Source: an uncultured Eubacterium sp.
GTDB lineage: Bacteria; Bacillota; Clostridia; Oscillospirales; Acutalibacteraceae
Reading direction: 5' to 3'
DNA: 64,000 nucleotides
Assembly: GCA_905234495.1 (NCBI GenBank)
Contig: CAJOHE010000002.1
Span: 124,001-188,000, forward strand
Positions within the stretch are counted from its first letter, which is position 1. Every line of letters starts with the position of its first letter. The translations under genes and the position numbers were made by a program. This document shows positions 25,610 to 34,921 of the stretch, piece after piece. Below the pieces are notes generated by a model that had not been told where the DNA came from, searched no databases, and worked only from the letters and a program-made list of their open reading frames with translations.

Positions 25610-26884
25610 TTATTTCTTCTTTTTGAAAAATCCCTTGAACTTTGAGAAGTCGTCATCGTCGTCCTCTTCCTCTTCGGGGGAAATAAGCGAGATTGTTTCG
25701 TCCGTGTGCTGATGTCCCTTTGACGTGTCGAAATAGCTTTCAAACGGCTGGGGGGACTCGAATTCGGGTTCGTCCTCAATCACGGGAATCGGTGTTACCG
25801 CATCGTCAGAGAGAGGTGTGATTTCGTTTGCCGAGAAGGACTGAATTGCGCTCTGCACTTCCTCAGCCGTCGGCGCCTCGCTCTCGGGCTCGGGAATGTC
25901 GATGCCGCCGAGCTCTTCGATTATCTCGTCAACCTCGTCCCTGAAGCTTTCCTGAACGGGCTCTTCCTCTGCTTCCTCAGCTTCTTCGATTTCCTCGATT
26001 TCTTCTATCTCTTCAATCTCTTCGATTGCGCTGAGCTCTTCCTCTCCGGTTTCAGCCTCAGCCTCTTCTTCAGCCTCAAACGGCTCTGCCTCGGGTTCTT
26101 CCTCTGCCTCTTCCTCAGGCTGAGCTGCCTGCTGCGAAGCGGCAAGGTTTCCTGCAAGCTCATCCATCTTGTCGAGCATCTCGGTTACCTCTGCTTCCAT
26201 CTCGGCAAGGTCGCCATTTGAAGCGCCTACGCTTGCAACGCTCTTTTCAAGGGCGTCGAGATTTTCAAGCTGAGCCTCGTAAAGCGATGCGAGTGAAGCC
26301 TTGAAGCCGATTGCCTCGCTCTTGAGCTTTTCAGCCATTGAGGAATATCTCTCGCTTTCAGCCTTTGCGTCTGCGATAATCTGCTCTGCAAGGTTTTTAG
26401 CCTCTGTGAGAGTGTTTTCCGCAAGGAACTTCGAGCCCTCTATAGCGTCGTTCGCCTTCTTTTCAGCCTCAGCCATAATCTCGTTTGCGGCGTCGGTCTT
26501 TTCCTTTGTGATTTCAGCGGCGTAGTTTCTTGCCTCTGCAATTATTCCGTCCGCCTTTTCCTGAGCGTCGGAAACTGTCTTCTGAGCCGATTCGCGGCTC
26601 TCGGTAAGCGTTGCCTCAGCCTTGGCGTTTGCGTCGTCCGTTACCTGGTCGGCAAGCTTCTGGGCTGTGATGAGAGCCTTGTTGATAGAATCCTCGTCAG
26701 CCCTGTATTCCTCGATACGGCTTGCAAGGATATCCATCTTGCGGTAAAGCTCTTTGTTTTCGTTGAAAATTGCCTCATATGATTCTATAACCTCAACAAG
26801 AAGCTCGTTGACCTCTGTTCTGTCATAGCCGCCTGCTTCAACGGTTGTAATCTTTCTCTCGCGAATTTCACTTGGTGTAATCAT
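25610..26884 (-). CDS. divIVA: DivIVA-family cell-division/polarity protein with acidic tail
   Basis: A 424-residue protein. The N-terminal DivIVA membrane-binding domain reads MITPSEIRERKITTVEAGGYDRTEVNELL, followed by long coiled coil (about 30-215, rich in Ala/Glu/Lys heptads) and an unusually long acidic C-terminal region with repeated EEIEEIEE-type text (about 240-320) ending in FKGFFKKKK. It localises to curved membranes at septa and poles in this family. The ATG at 26884 has AAGGAGG; a frame to 26944 would run into sepF. Normal Bacillus DivIVA is about 165 residues, so the acidic tail is an expansion. Confidence 0.92.
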   Translation of the reverse strand: MITPSEIRERKITTVEAGGYDRTEVNELLVEVIESYEAIFNENKELYRKMDILASRIEEYRADEDSINKALITAQKLADQVTDDANAKAEATLTESRESAQKTVSDAQEKADGIIAEARNYAAEITKEKTDAANEIMAEAEKKANDAIEGSKFLAENTLTEAKNLAEQIIADAKAESERYSSMAEKLKSEAIGFKASLASLYEAQLENLDALEKSVASVGASNGDLAEMEAEVTEMLDKMDELAGNLAASQQAAQPEEEAEEEPEAEPFEAEEEAEAETGEEELSAIEEIEEIEEIEEIEEAEEAEEEPVQESFRDEVDEIIEELGGIDIPEPESEAPTAEEVQSAIQSFSANEITPLSDDAVTPIPVIEDEPEFESPQPFESYFDTSKGHQHTDETISLISPEEEEDDDDDFSKFKGFFKKKK

Positions 26885-26909
26885 AAAAAGTATCCTCCTT
26901 GAATAATTA

Positions 26910-27398
26910 TCACATAAACATTCCGTTGCTTTCAAGCTCATCAATAAGGTCGCCCATTACGTCAACGTTGTATGGGGTGATTATGTATGTGCTGTTTGCA
27001 ACTCTTTTAATCTGACCGTTGCTTGCATAAGCTACGCCGCTGAGGAAGTCGAGAAGTCTTCTTGCAACGTCGCGGTTGGTGCTTTCAAGATTGAGCACAA
27101 CAGTTCTCTTTTCATTGAGATTGTCGCCGATTGAGGCAGCCTCCTCAAAACCCTCGGGCTTAACGAGCACAACCTGAAGCTGCGCGGTCGTGTGGATATT
27201 TACAACCTTGTCGCTGTCGTGTCTGCGCATACGCGGACGCTCGGCATATCTTTCTTCTCTCTGAGGTTTCTCGGGTCTTTCCCTTCTCGGTCTTTCCCTT
27301 GCGGGCTCCAGACCGAAAGTGGTCTCCTCCTCTTCGTAGAATTCATCAAAATCGTCATCGTCGTTTACGATATCCTTAATCTTATCAAAAAAACTCAT
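26910..27398 (-). CDS. sepF: Cell-division protein SepF
   Basis: 162 residues: an N-terminal amphipathic membrane-targeting helix (MSFFDKIKDIVND), an acidic and Arg-rich linker, and the C-terminal SepF domain (RTVVLNLESTNRDVARRLLDFLSGVAYASNGQI...YIITPYNVDV). SepF anchors FtsZ to the membrane. The order yggS-sepF-divIVA is the classic Firmicute division cluster. Confidence 0.96.
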   Translation of the reverse strand: MSFFDKIKDIVNDDDDFDEFYEEEETTFGLEPARERPRRERPEKPQREERYAERPRMRRHDSDKVVNIHTTAQLQVVLVKPEGFEEAASIGDNLNEKRTVVLNLESTNRDVARRLLDFLSGVAYASNGQIKRVANSTYIITPYNVDVMGDLIDELESNGMFM

Positions 27399-27416
27399 AT
27401 TCGCCTCTCCTTTGAT

Positions 27417-28145
27417 TTAAAAATATTTTCTTGCGCCGAATATGGCAGAGCCAACACGGACTATATTTGAGCCACAGGTAACGGCGGCTTCGTAGTCACC
27501 GCTCATCCCCATAGATAAAATATTCATATTTACGTTTTCAAGTTTTCTGTCTTTTATATCTGCAAAGGCCTTCTGCATCGTTTCAAAATATCCGAAGACC
27601 TCGCTTTCGCTTTCGCAAATCGGCGGGATGGTCATAAGTCCCTGTATTCGCACGCCGCCTATACCGGCAATCTGACACAGAAGCTCCTCAAGCTCTTCCA
27701 TATAAATTCCGCTTTTGGAATCCTCTTTGCCTACGTTTACCTCAACGAGTATATCGCTCACAATCCCGCGGTTTTCGGAAACTCTTCCGATTTCCTTTGC
27801 AAGCTTGAGCGAATCCACCGATTCAATCATATCGACCTGCCCGACAATCTGTTTTACCTTGTTTGTCTGCAGATGTCCTATCAGGTGTTTTTCAACCCCG
27901 TCGAGCTTCAGCTCGTCCTTTTTTCCGAGGTATTCCTGCACCCTGTTTTCGCCTATCAAGTCGGCGCCGACCTCGATTGCCCTGTTGATGTATGCGCTCT
28001 CAACGGTTTTCGTCACCGCCATAAGCCTTACGTCCCCGGGCTTTCGCCCCGCTTTGAGCGCGGCTTCCTCAACTCTGGATTTCACCGCTTTGTAATTTTC
28101 CTCAACGCTTTTAAGCCGGGCTTCGTCAGGAATAAATTTTTCCAT
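27417..28145 (-). CDS. yggS: PLP homeostasis protein (YggS/PROSC/YlmE family)
   Basis: A 242-residue single-domain fold-type-III PLP-binding protein: AVTKTV with the PLP lysine (about 36), GENRVQEYLGK, HLIGHLQTNKVKQI, LVEVNVGKEDSK, GLMTIPP and LSMGMSGDYEAAV...GSNIVRVGSAIFGAR. Involved in vitamin B6 and amino-acid homeostasis, no known enzyme activity. The ATG at 28145 is preceded by AAAGGA; it overlaps the preceding HlyD-like gene by 20 nt. The long frame upstream to 28283 is inside that gene. Confidence 0.95.
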   Translation of the reverse strand: MEKFIPDEARLKSVEENYKAVKSRVEEAALKAGRKPGDVRLMAVTKTVESAYINRAIEVGADLIGENRVQEYLGKKDELKLDGVEKHLIGHLQTNKVKQIVGQVDMIESVDSLKLAKEIGRVSENRGIVSDILVEVNVGKEDSKSGIYMEELEELLCQIAGIGGVRIQGLMTIPPICESESEVFGYFETMQKAFADIKDRKLENVNMNILSMGMSGDYEAAVTCGSNIVRVGSAIFGARKYF

Positions 28146-29397
28146 CGTACAAATCCTTTCCTTTCGTAATAATCTGGTCGTACATACGGATTGAATCGCT
28201 GTTTTCGGCGTCGTATTCAAATATTGCGTAATCCTTTGTTGAATAGACAATATCGCCGGTACGCTCGCGCACCTGATTTGCAATTAACGCATATACGCAT
28301 TTCTGACCGTCTTCATTGATATGAATCGCTTCCGAAGGAATTTTGAATCCCGTGTAGTCGCTGTATCTGATTTCTATATCCTCAAGCCGCATCGAGGTTA
28401 TTGCGCCGTCCATCTCCGAGCTTGAGAGAATGAGAAGCGTTTCCTCCTGCCCGAGCGAAACGTCCGCCCCGCTTTCAACCGTGCATTTGAGCACCTTGTC
28501 GCTTCCCTTGATTGCAACCTCGAGAGCGTCGCCGTCGTTGATGCTTTCAAGATTGTCGGTCGGGATAACGCAGCAGAAATACCACTTGAAATTGTTTATT
28601 AGCTTGCCGAGCCGGGCGTCGCTTCTCTCGGCGTTTGCCGCCTGCTCGATGTATGAATTTACTGTGTCGATGTCAAGCTCCTTGACGTTTTCGTAGTCAA
28701 ACATTCCCTCGCAGCCGTCGACGTAGGACGAGAAGATTCCCGACTTGTCCGTCGTTATAAAGCTTGTGGGGGCGACGTTTGAAAGCGCACTTATCTGAGC
28801 CTGAAGCTCGGTGATGATTACCGAAAAATCAATATTCTCGCCGATGATGAGCTGCCTTCGCGTGAGCTTGTCGTTTATCTCGTCGGAATTTTTTGAGAGA
28901 GAGCCGATGTCGCCCTGAGCCGATGCAAGCACGTAGCTGTTGATGTCGGAAATAATCTCTCTGTCAATCGTGGCTATGTCCGTATTGAGCCCCGCCGACT
29001 TGCTCTGCAAATCGAGATAGTAGTCGAGCTGGGAATGAAGCGTCTGCAAGTCGGAATACTGCTTTGCCTCCTCGCTTGAGTTGAAGGTCATCGCGATGTT
29101 GCCGTCCTTCGAGACCTTTTCGCCGTCTGAAATGCACGGCACGGTGATTCCACCGCCCGTATCGCCTATCGTCTGCTCGTCGCGTATGACGAGAGCCTTG
29201 GCGCTGATTGTTTCGTAGACCGTGGTCTGGGTGGCGGTTATCGTCTGAACCTCAACGTGGGTAACGCTGTAAGCCTCAAAAATTATGTAGCCGATAACGA
29301 GAAGCGATACGATGACTATCGCAAGCACGTCGGGCTTTATCTTATCCGAGGTATTATTTAATTTTTCGCGAACCGAAATGTTTTTTTCATCAGCCAT
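28126..29397 (-). CDS. HlyD-like membrane-anchored adaptor of the division cluster
   Basis: 423 residues with one N-terminal transmembrane segment (about 23-44: VLAIVIVSLLVIGYIIFEAY), a lipoyl-like half (TVYETISAKALVIRDEQTI), an alpha-helical hairpin (about 110-200) and a C-terminal beta domain ending in the TTG-like ITKGKDLYDG. The topology is that of HlyD-type adaptors, but no transporter gene is adjacent. It lies between miaA (8-nt overlap) and yggS (20-nt overlap) in a cluster whose later genes are sepF and divIVA. I recall this gene often in this location in Clostridia, which would suggest an envelope or division-related role, but that is inference. Confidence 0.7.
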   Translation of the reverse strand: MADEKNISVREKLNNTSDKIKPDVLAIVIVSLLVIGYIIFEAYSVTHVEVQTITATQTTVYETISAKALVIRDEQTIGDTGGGITVPCISDGEKVSKDGNIAMTFNSSEEAKQYSDLQTLHSQLDYYLDLQSKSAGLNTDIATIDREIISDINSYVLASAQGDIGSLSKNSDEINDKLTRRQLIIGENIDFSVIITELQAQISALSNVAPTSFITTDKSGIFSSYVDGCEGMFDYENVKELDIDTVNSYIEQAANAERSDARLGKLINNFKWYFCCVIPTDNLESINDGDALEVAIKGSDKVLKCTVESGADVSLGQEETLLILSSSEMDGAITSMRLEDIEIRYSDYTGFKIPSEAIHINEDGQKCVYALIANQVRERTGDIVYSTKDYAIFEYDAENSDSIRMYDQIITKGKDLYDGKIYS

Positions 29398-30307
29398 TTA
29401 AAAAATCCTCGCTAATTTCAACTGCCTGCCGCACCGTATTTTCAAAGCCGTCCCTGTCGGGGAAAAGCAAAACCGCGTTTTCCCTGCGCTTAAACCACGT
29501 TATCTGCCTCTTGGCATAATGCCGCGTTTCCTGTTTGAGCCTGTCGGCTGCCTCTTCGAGAGAGCACTCGCCGTTTATATACGGCAAAAGCTCTTTGTGC
29601 CCTATCGCCTGAGCGGACGTGCCGAGGTCTTTTTTTAGGAAGGCGCGCGCCTCGTCCTCAAGTCCCTGCGAAATCATCCTGTCAACGCGGGCGTTTATTC
29701 TGTCGTAAAGCGCCTGCCTGTCCTCAAAGGTGAGAACGAAATAGAGCGCGTCATACGGTGTTTCCTCTTTTTTTGAATTAATGTTTTGCTGAGTTTTCGA
29801 CACGCCCGAATAGTAAAGCTCGAGCGCTCTTGCAACTCTTTTCTTGTTGTTTTTATGTATTTCCTCTGCAGCTGCCGGGTCAACCTTTACAAGCTCTTCG
29901 TAAAGCTCGTCGGTATCCTTTTCCATAAGGCTCTGACGAAGCTCACTGTCAACGCCGACATCCTCGAATTTTATATTGTCAACAAGGCTGTCGATGAAAA
30001 GCCCCGTGCCGCCGACAATGACGGGTACTCTGCCCCTTGAAATAATATCGTCAATCTTTTCCCTTGCAAGCTCGCACCACACGGCAACCGAAAACGGCTC
30101 ACCGCTGTCGAGAAACTCAACAAGGTGATGCGGTGCCGCCGCGCGTTCCTCGGGCGTGGGGACTGCGGTTGCAACCGGCATATTCTTATAGACCTGCATC
30201 GAGTCGGCTGAGATAATCTCGCCGTTCACCGCTTTAGCTATTTCAATGCCGAGCGCCGTTTTGCCCGAAGCGGTGGGTCCCGCAACTACAATCAGTTTTT
30301 TCTTCAT
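29390..30307 (-). CDS. miaA: tRNA dimethylallyltransferase
   Basis: 305 residues. P-loop VVAGPTASGKTALGIEIA (about 6-23), SADSMQVYKNMPVATAVPT, HHLVEFLD, GGTGLFIDSL and the C-terminal GHKELLPYI...TRHYAKRQITWFKR. Adds the isopentenyl group to A37 of tRNAs reading UNN codons; MiaB in the same cluster then methylthiolates that base. The start ATG at 30307 (the MKKKL N-terminus) is preferred over a TTG at 30322 inside the mutL stop region, although the ribosome site is weak; translation is probably coupled to mutL. Confidence 0.96.
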   Translation of the reverse strand: MKKKLIVVAGPTASGKTALGIEIAKAVNGEIISADSMQVYKNMPVATAVPTPEERAAAPHHLVEFLDSGEPFSVAVWCELAREKIDDIISRGRVPVIVGGTGLFIDSLVDNIKFEDVGVDSELRQSLMEKDTDELYEELVKVDPAAAEEIHKNNKKRVARALELYYSGVSKTQQNINSKKEETPYDALYFVLTFEDRQALYDRINARVDRMISQGLEDEARAFLKKDLGTSAQAIGHKELLPYINGECSLEEAADRLKQETRHYAKRQITWFKRRENAVLLFPDRDGFENTVRQAVEISEDFLNG

Positions 30308-30308
30308 A

Positions 30309-32144
30309 CTAAACTCTGCCAAACTGCTTTTCGATATCGTACTTTGAAATCTTGATAAACACGGGTCTTCCGTGGGGACAGAATCTGATGTTCGGCATTG
30401 AGAGAAGCTTTCTCACAAAGAGTTTCTGTTCCTCGGGCGTTGTGTTGTCGCCCGCCTTGACCGCGCCCCTGCACGACGCCGAATGGTAAATCCAGTCAAT
30501 CTTTTCGGGCTCGATATCGGTCTTGTGTTCAAGAAGCTTCTGCGCGATTTCGAGAATCATATCCTTGACGTCGCTGCCGACCGCAAGCGACGGGATTGAA
30601 CGCACGAGCACCGCGCTCTCGCCGAAGGGCTCTGCCTCGAAGCCGCACTTTTCCATAAGGTCGAGATTATCGCAAAGCGCCTCAAACTCGTCCTTTGAGA
30701 GATTGACCGCAACGGGCGTGAGAAGTATCTGTGTCTCAACCGTTGACTGCGCTCTGAACCTTTCGTAGTTCATTCTCTCGTGCGCCGCGTGCTTATCTAT
30801 GAAATAGAGCTCGTTTTCAATCTCGACAATGAGATAGGTTTTAAACGCCTCGCCGATGAGCCTGAAACGGATTTCCTCCGTTTTGTCCTCGTCGGTCACG
30901 GTGACCTTTTCCGTCTGTTTTTCAACTACGGGCTCGGGCTCCTTCTTCGGCTCTTCGGTTACATCCGTTCTGTAATCCTCGGCTTTCTCGCTCACCCAGA
31001 AGTCCCGAGAGGGCTTTGAGGTGAACACCTGCTGAACGGGGGCGTCGTTCTTTTTCTTAAAGAAATCGAGCTTTGCCGAATAGGTCTTTTCACTCTTTGC
31101 AGCGCCTTCGCAAATAACTTCAAGCTTCGGTGTGAAATCGGCTTCCCTGACCGTTCTGTCAGCCTCGATTACCGACTTTACGCCGTAATAAACCAAATCG
31201 AATATCGGCTTTTCGTTTGCAAAGCGCACCTCGATTTTTGCGGGGTGAACGTTTACGTCGACGAGCGCGGGGTTGAGCTCGATATTGAGCATACACATCG
31301 GGAACCTGCCGACCATAATTGAATTTTTGTACGCCTGCTCAAGCGCCGCCATAGCGGTTGCGGATTTCACGAGCCTTTTGTTGATAAAGAAAAACTGCAT
31401 CGCCCTGCTCTTTCTCGAAGCAGTCGGCGTTGACACGAAGCCCGTGAGGCGCATATTTTCGTATGTATAGTCAACCTCGACGAGAGAGGACGCTACCTCT
31501 TTGCCGAAGACGGAATATATCGCCGATTTGAGGTCGCCGTTTCCCGAGGTGATGAGGGTCTGCTTGCCGTCGCGAATAAAGCGGAACGAGATTTCGGGGT
31601 GGGATATTGCCATACGGTCAACCACGCCTGCAACGGCGTTGCCCTCGGTCACGTCCTTTTTTAGAAATTTCATTCGCGCGGGGGTGTTGTAGAAAATATC
31701 CCTGACCGCGATTGTTGTGCCCTTGGGGCAGCCCGCGTCGTCAAACGCGATTTCCTCGCCGCCGTGAACTACGCACCTTGTGCCGACGTCCTCGCCCTCC
31801 GCCTTGGTGAGAAGCTCAACCTTTGACACGGCTGCAATCGAAGCCATCGCCTCGCCTCTGAATCCGAGAGTGAGGATTGAATTGAGGTCGTCCTTTTCGG
31901 CAATCTTGCTCGTTGCGTGGGACACGAAAACCTTTCTGACCTCGCTGCGCTCAATGCCGCAGCCGTCGTCGGTTATTCGGATATAGGTTGAGCCGCCGTT
32001 TTTAATCTCAACGGTGATGCTCGTTGCACCGGCGTCAACCGAGTTTTCAATCATTTCTTTTACTATCGACGAAGGTCTTTCCACAACTTCGCCCGCTGCG
32101 ATGAGCTGATATACGTCCTTTGACAGAACATTTATTTTAGCCAC
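30309..32144 (-). CDS. mutL: DNA mismatch repair protein MutL
   Basis: A 611-residue protein. GHKL ATPase N-terminus: IAAGEVVERPSSIVKEMIEN, DDGCGI, TLGFRGEAMASI, then the transducer domain and a C-terminal dimerisation domain. The metal-dependent endonuclease motif is present as DKHAAHERMNYE (canonical DQHA-x2-E-x4-E, with Gln replaced by Lys), together with SCRGAVKAGD and FCPHGRP, so this is the endonuclease-type MutL of bacteria without MutH. GTG start (32142-32144) behind GGGAGG. Directly downstream of mutS by 24 nt. Confidence 0.97.
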   Translation of the reverse strand: MAKINVLSKDVYQLIAAGEVVERPSSIVKEMIENSVDAGATSITVEIKNGGSTYIRITDDGCGIERSEVRKVFVSHATSKIAEKDDLNSILTLGFRGEAMASIAAVSKVELLTKAEGEDVGTRCVVHGGEEIAFDDAGCPKGTTIAVRDIFYNTPARMKFLKKDVTEGNAVAGVVDRMAISHPEISFRFIRDGKQTLITSGNGDLKSAIYSVFGKEVASSLVEVDYTYENMRLTGFVSTPTASRKSRAMQFFFINKRLVKSATAMAALEQAYKNSIMVGRFPMCMLNIELNPALVDVNVHPAKIEVRFANEKPIFDLVYYGVKSVIEADRTVREADFTPKLEVICEGAAKSEKTYSAKLDFFKKKNDAPVQQVFTSKPSRDFWVSEKAEDYRTDVTEEPKKEPEPVVEKQTEKVTVTDEDKTEEIRFRLIGEAFKTYLIVEIENELYFIDKHAAHERMNYERFRAQSTVETQILLTPVAVNLSKDEFEALCDNLDLMEKCGFEAEPFGESAVLVRSIPSLAVGSDVKDMILEIAQKLLEHKTDIEPEKIDWIYHSASCRGAVKAGDNTTPEEQKLFVRKLLSMPNIRFCPHGRPVFIKISKYDIEKQFGRV

Positions 32145-32168
32145 GGAAAAACCTCCCTCCGTAATTCT

Positions 32169-34799
32169 TTAAAGCTCCTTCGCCTTCTTTGAAAGGTCGT
32201 TTAGAGTCTGCATAGCCTCAATCGGGGTGAGCGTGTTTACGTCCACCGCGTTGAGTATCTCAATAATTTCATCCTTGCCGTTTGCGGTGAAATTGTACTG
32301 TATCTCTGTTTCTTCTTCAATAACGCTGTCCTCTGCCTTGAACTCAATCGGAACGGCGTTCTTTTCGAGCTCTTTGAGGATTACCTTCGCGCGCTTTACA
32401 ACCGTGTCGGGCACGCCCGCAAGCTTGGCAACCTCGATGCCGAAGCTCTGGTCTGCGCCGCCGCGGACAATCCTGCGAAGGAAGGTGATATCGTCGCCGC
32501 GTTTCTTGACTGCAATCGAGTAGTTTTTAACGCCGTCAACCATACCTTCCATCGAGGTGAGCTCGTGGTAGTGGGTTGCGAAGAGCGACTTTGCGCCGAG
32601 GCTTCTCTTTTTGCAGACGTATTCAAGCACGGCTCTCGCGATGCTCATACCGTCGAAGGTTGAGGTTCCTCTGCCGATTTCGTCAAGTATGATGAGGGAC
32701 GAGGCGGTCGCGTTTCTGAGAATCGTTGAGACCTCGTTCATCTCAACCATAAACGTTGACTGACCCGTTGCAAGGTCGTCGCTCGCGCCGACTCTTGTGA
32801 AGATTGCGTCAACCACGCCGATGCTCGCGCTCTTTGCCGGAACAAACGAGCCTATCTGAGCAAGCAGAACGATGTGGGCAATCTGGCGCATATAGGTGGA
32901 CTTACCAGCCATATTCGGTCCTGTTATAATCGAACAGCGGTTTTCGTCCATATCAAGCTTGGTGTCGTTGGGAACGAACACGGCGTCCTCAAGAAGCGCC
33001 TCAACAACGGGGTGCCTTCCCTCTTTAATCTCGATTTTGCCGTCGTTTGTGATGCGGGGGCAGGCGTAGTTGTTGTTGATTGCAACCGTTGCAAGAGAAC
33101 AGAGAGTGTCGAGAGTGGCGAGTGACTTAGCCGTGAGCTGAAGCCTTTCAAGCTCGCTTGCTATGGTGTTTCTCACCGAGGAGAAGACCTCGTACTCAAG
33201 CGCAACGCTTCTGTCCTTCGCGCCGATAATCTTGCCCTCGAGCTCTTTAAGTTCCTGAGTAATAAATCTCTCACAGTTTGTGAGCGTCTGTTTTCTTATG
33301 TAGGTTTCGGGCACCATTTCCTTGTAGGAATTCGTGACCTCGATGTAGTAGCCGAAGACTTTGTTGTAGCCGACTCTGAGCTTCGGTATGCCCGTGAGTT
33401 CCCTCTGCTCGTTTTCAATCGAGGCGATGACGCCCGCACCGTCCGCCATTATGGCTTTGAGCGAGTCAATCTCTTCGTTGAAGCCCTCTTTAATCATTCC
33501 GCCCTCTCTGACGGAAAACGGCGGCTCGTCAACTATCGCGCTGTCGATAAGCTCTCTCACGTCCCCGAGCAAATCGATGCCGCTGTATATTTCTTTGAGC
33601 AGCGCCGAGGACGCGGACGCAAGTTCGTTTTTGACCGACGGAAGCTTTTCGATTGTGTACTGAAGCGATTTAAGTTCCTTGGCGTTTGCGGTGCCGTAGA
33701 CAATTCTCGTCATCAGTCTTTCGATGTCGCTAACGCCCGTAAGCGCCTCGCGTACGCTGTCGAGCATAATCGGCGTGTCGAAGAGCTCGCCGACCGCGTT
33801 CTGCCTCTTAGTGATTTTCGGGATGGACATAAGCGGTCTTTCAAGCCATGACTTAATCATACGCTTGCCCATGGCGGTCTTCGTCTTATCGATAACCCAG
33901 AGAAGCGAATGCTTTTTGTCGCCCGTCATCATTGACTTTGTCAGCTCAAGATTGCGCCTTGCGCTGATGTCGAGCCCCATATACTGCTCGTCGTCATAGA
34001 AGTCGAGCTCTGCGGGGGCTTCGATATTGTCAGTTTTCTGAGTATCCCTGAGGTAGCCGATAACCGCGCCGAGCGCACATACCGCCGAAGCGCTGTGCCC
34101 TATTTTAAGAGCGGAAATCTCTTCCTTTTTGAGGGTTTCGATAATAAGCGCCGTGCAGCTGTCAAAATCAAAATGCTCGTCGTCAAGCACCTCGACGTTT
34201 GCGTTTATCCTCTTTGCAAAGCCTTCAAGCTCTGAAAGGTCGAGCGCCTGAGAGTTGATGATGAGCTCCTTGGGCGAATAGGTTGAAAGCTGATTTATAA
34301 GCTTGCCGCCTATGTCGTCGCCGTCAAGCACCGTGATGTGAAACTCGCCCGTTGATACGTCCGCAAAGCAAACGCCCAAATCCTTCTTTGAATAGCAGAG
34401 CGAACAGAGATAGTTGTTTGAACCGTCCTCGAGCATATTGCCCTCGATTACGGTTCCGGGGGTTATGACTCTTATGACATCTCTTTTCACAAGACCTTTG
34501 GTGAGCGCCGGATCTTCCATCTGCTCACAGATTGCAACCTTGTAGCCGCGCGAAACGAGCTTTGCAATATAGCTGTCGGCGCTGTGGAAGGGCACGCCGC
34601 ACATCGGCGCCCTCTCTTCCTGACCGCAGTCCCTGCCGGTCAGCACAAGGTCAAGTTCCTGCGACGCGATTTTTGCGTCTTCAAAAAACATCTCATAAAA
34701 GTCACCGAGTCTGAAGAACAGAATGGTATCCGGGTATTCACTTTTTATATCGAAATACTGAAGCATCATCGGCGAAAGCTTGCTTTCGTTTTTTGCCAT
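32169..34799 (-). CDS. mutS: DNA mismatch repair protein MutS
   Basis: An 876-residue mismatch-recognition ATPase. N-terminal domain LSPMMLQYFDIKSEYPDTILFFRLGDFYEMF includes the mismatch-stacking Phe-x-Glu (FYEMF); the ATPase has ITGPNMAGKSTYMRQ (Walker A), LIILDEIGRGTSTFDG (Walker B) and THYHELTSM. The start is the ATG at 34799 (MAKNESKL): AGGAG lies 9 nt before it. The ATG at 34808 directly abuts that ribosome site and is less likely. First gene after the repeat at 34840-34899, and followed by mutL. Confidence 0.97.
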   Translation of the reverse strand: MAKNESKLSPMMLQYFDIKSEYPDTILFFRLGDFYEMFFEDAKIASQELDLVLTGRDCGQEERAPMCGVPFHSADSYIAKLVSRGYKVAICEQMEDPALTKGLVKRDVIRVITPGTVIEGNMLEDGSNNYLCSLCYSKKDLGVCFADVSTGEFHITVLDGDDIGGKLINQLSTYSPKELIINSQALDLSELEGFAKRINANVEVLDDEHFDFDSCTALIIETLKKEEISALKIGHSASAVCALGAVIGYLRDTQKTDNIEAPAELDFYDDEQYMGLDISARRNLELTKSMMTGDKKHSLLWVIDKTKTAMGKRMIKSWLERPLMSIPKITKRQNAVGELFDTPIMLDSVREALTGVSDIERLMTRIVYGTANAKELKSLQYTIEKLPSVKNELASASSALLKEIYSGIDLLGDVRELIDSAIVDEPPFSVREGGMIKEGFNEEIDSLKAIMADGAGVIASIENEQRELTGIPKLRVGYNKVFGYYIEVTNSYKEMVPETYIRKQTLTNCERFITQELKELEGKIIGAKDRSVALEYEVFSSVRNTIASELERLQLTAKSLATLDTLCSLATVAINNNYACPRITNDGKIEIKEGRHPVVEALLEDAVFVPNDTKLDMDENRCSIITGPNMAGKSTYMRQIAHIVLLAQIGSFVPAKSASIGVVDAIFTRVGASDDLATGQSTFMVEMNEVSTILRNATASSLIILDEIGRGTSTFDGMSIARAVLEYVCKKRSLGAKSLFATHYHELTSMEGMVDGVKNYSIAVKKRGDDITFLRRIVRGGADQSFGIEVAKLAGVPDTVVKRAKVILKELEKNAVPIEFKAEDSVIEEETEIQYNFTANGKDEIIEILNAVDVNTLTPIEAMQTLNDLSKKAKEL

Positions 34800-34839
34800 T
34801 TTGTTCATCTCCTCTCTTCTTTCTGTGCGCCTGTATAAA

Positions 34840-34899
34840 TTGTAGGGCAAGGCGCCTGCACCTTGCCGCGCAACGATGCGGGCATCGTTCCCTACAAAA
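34840..34899. repeat. Paired-hairpin intergenic repeat (TTGTAGGG...CCCTACAA)
   Basis: GGCAAGG-N8-CCTTGCC followed by AACGATGC-GG-GCATCGTT, the whole flanked by TTGTAGGG and CCCTACAA. It sits between ylbF and mutS within the same transcription direction. Same architecture as 38549-38606 with different stems. Confidence 0.75.
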
Positions 34900-34921
34900 T
34901 ATACAACCGAATCAGTTTAAA

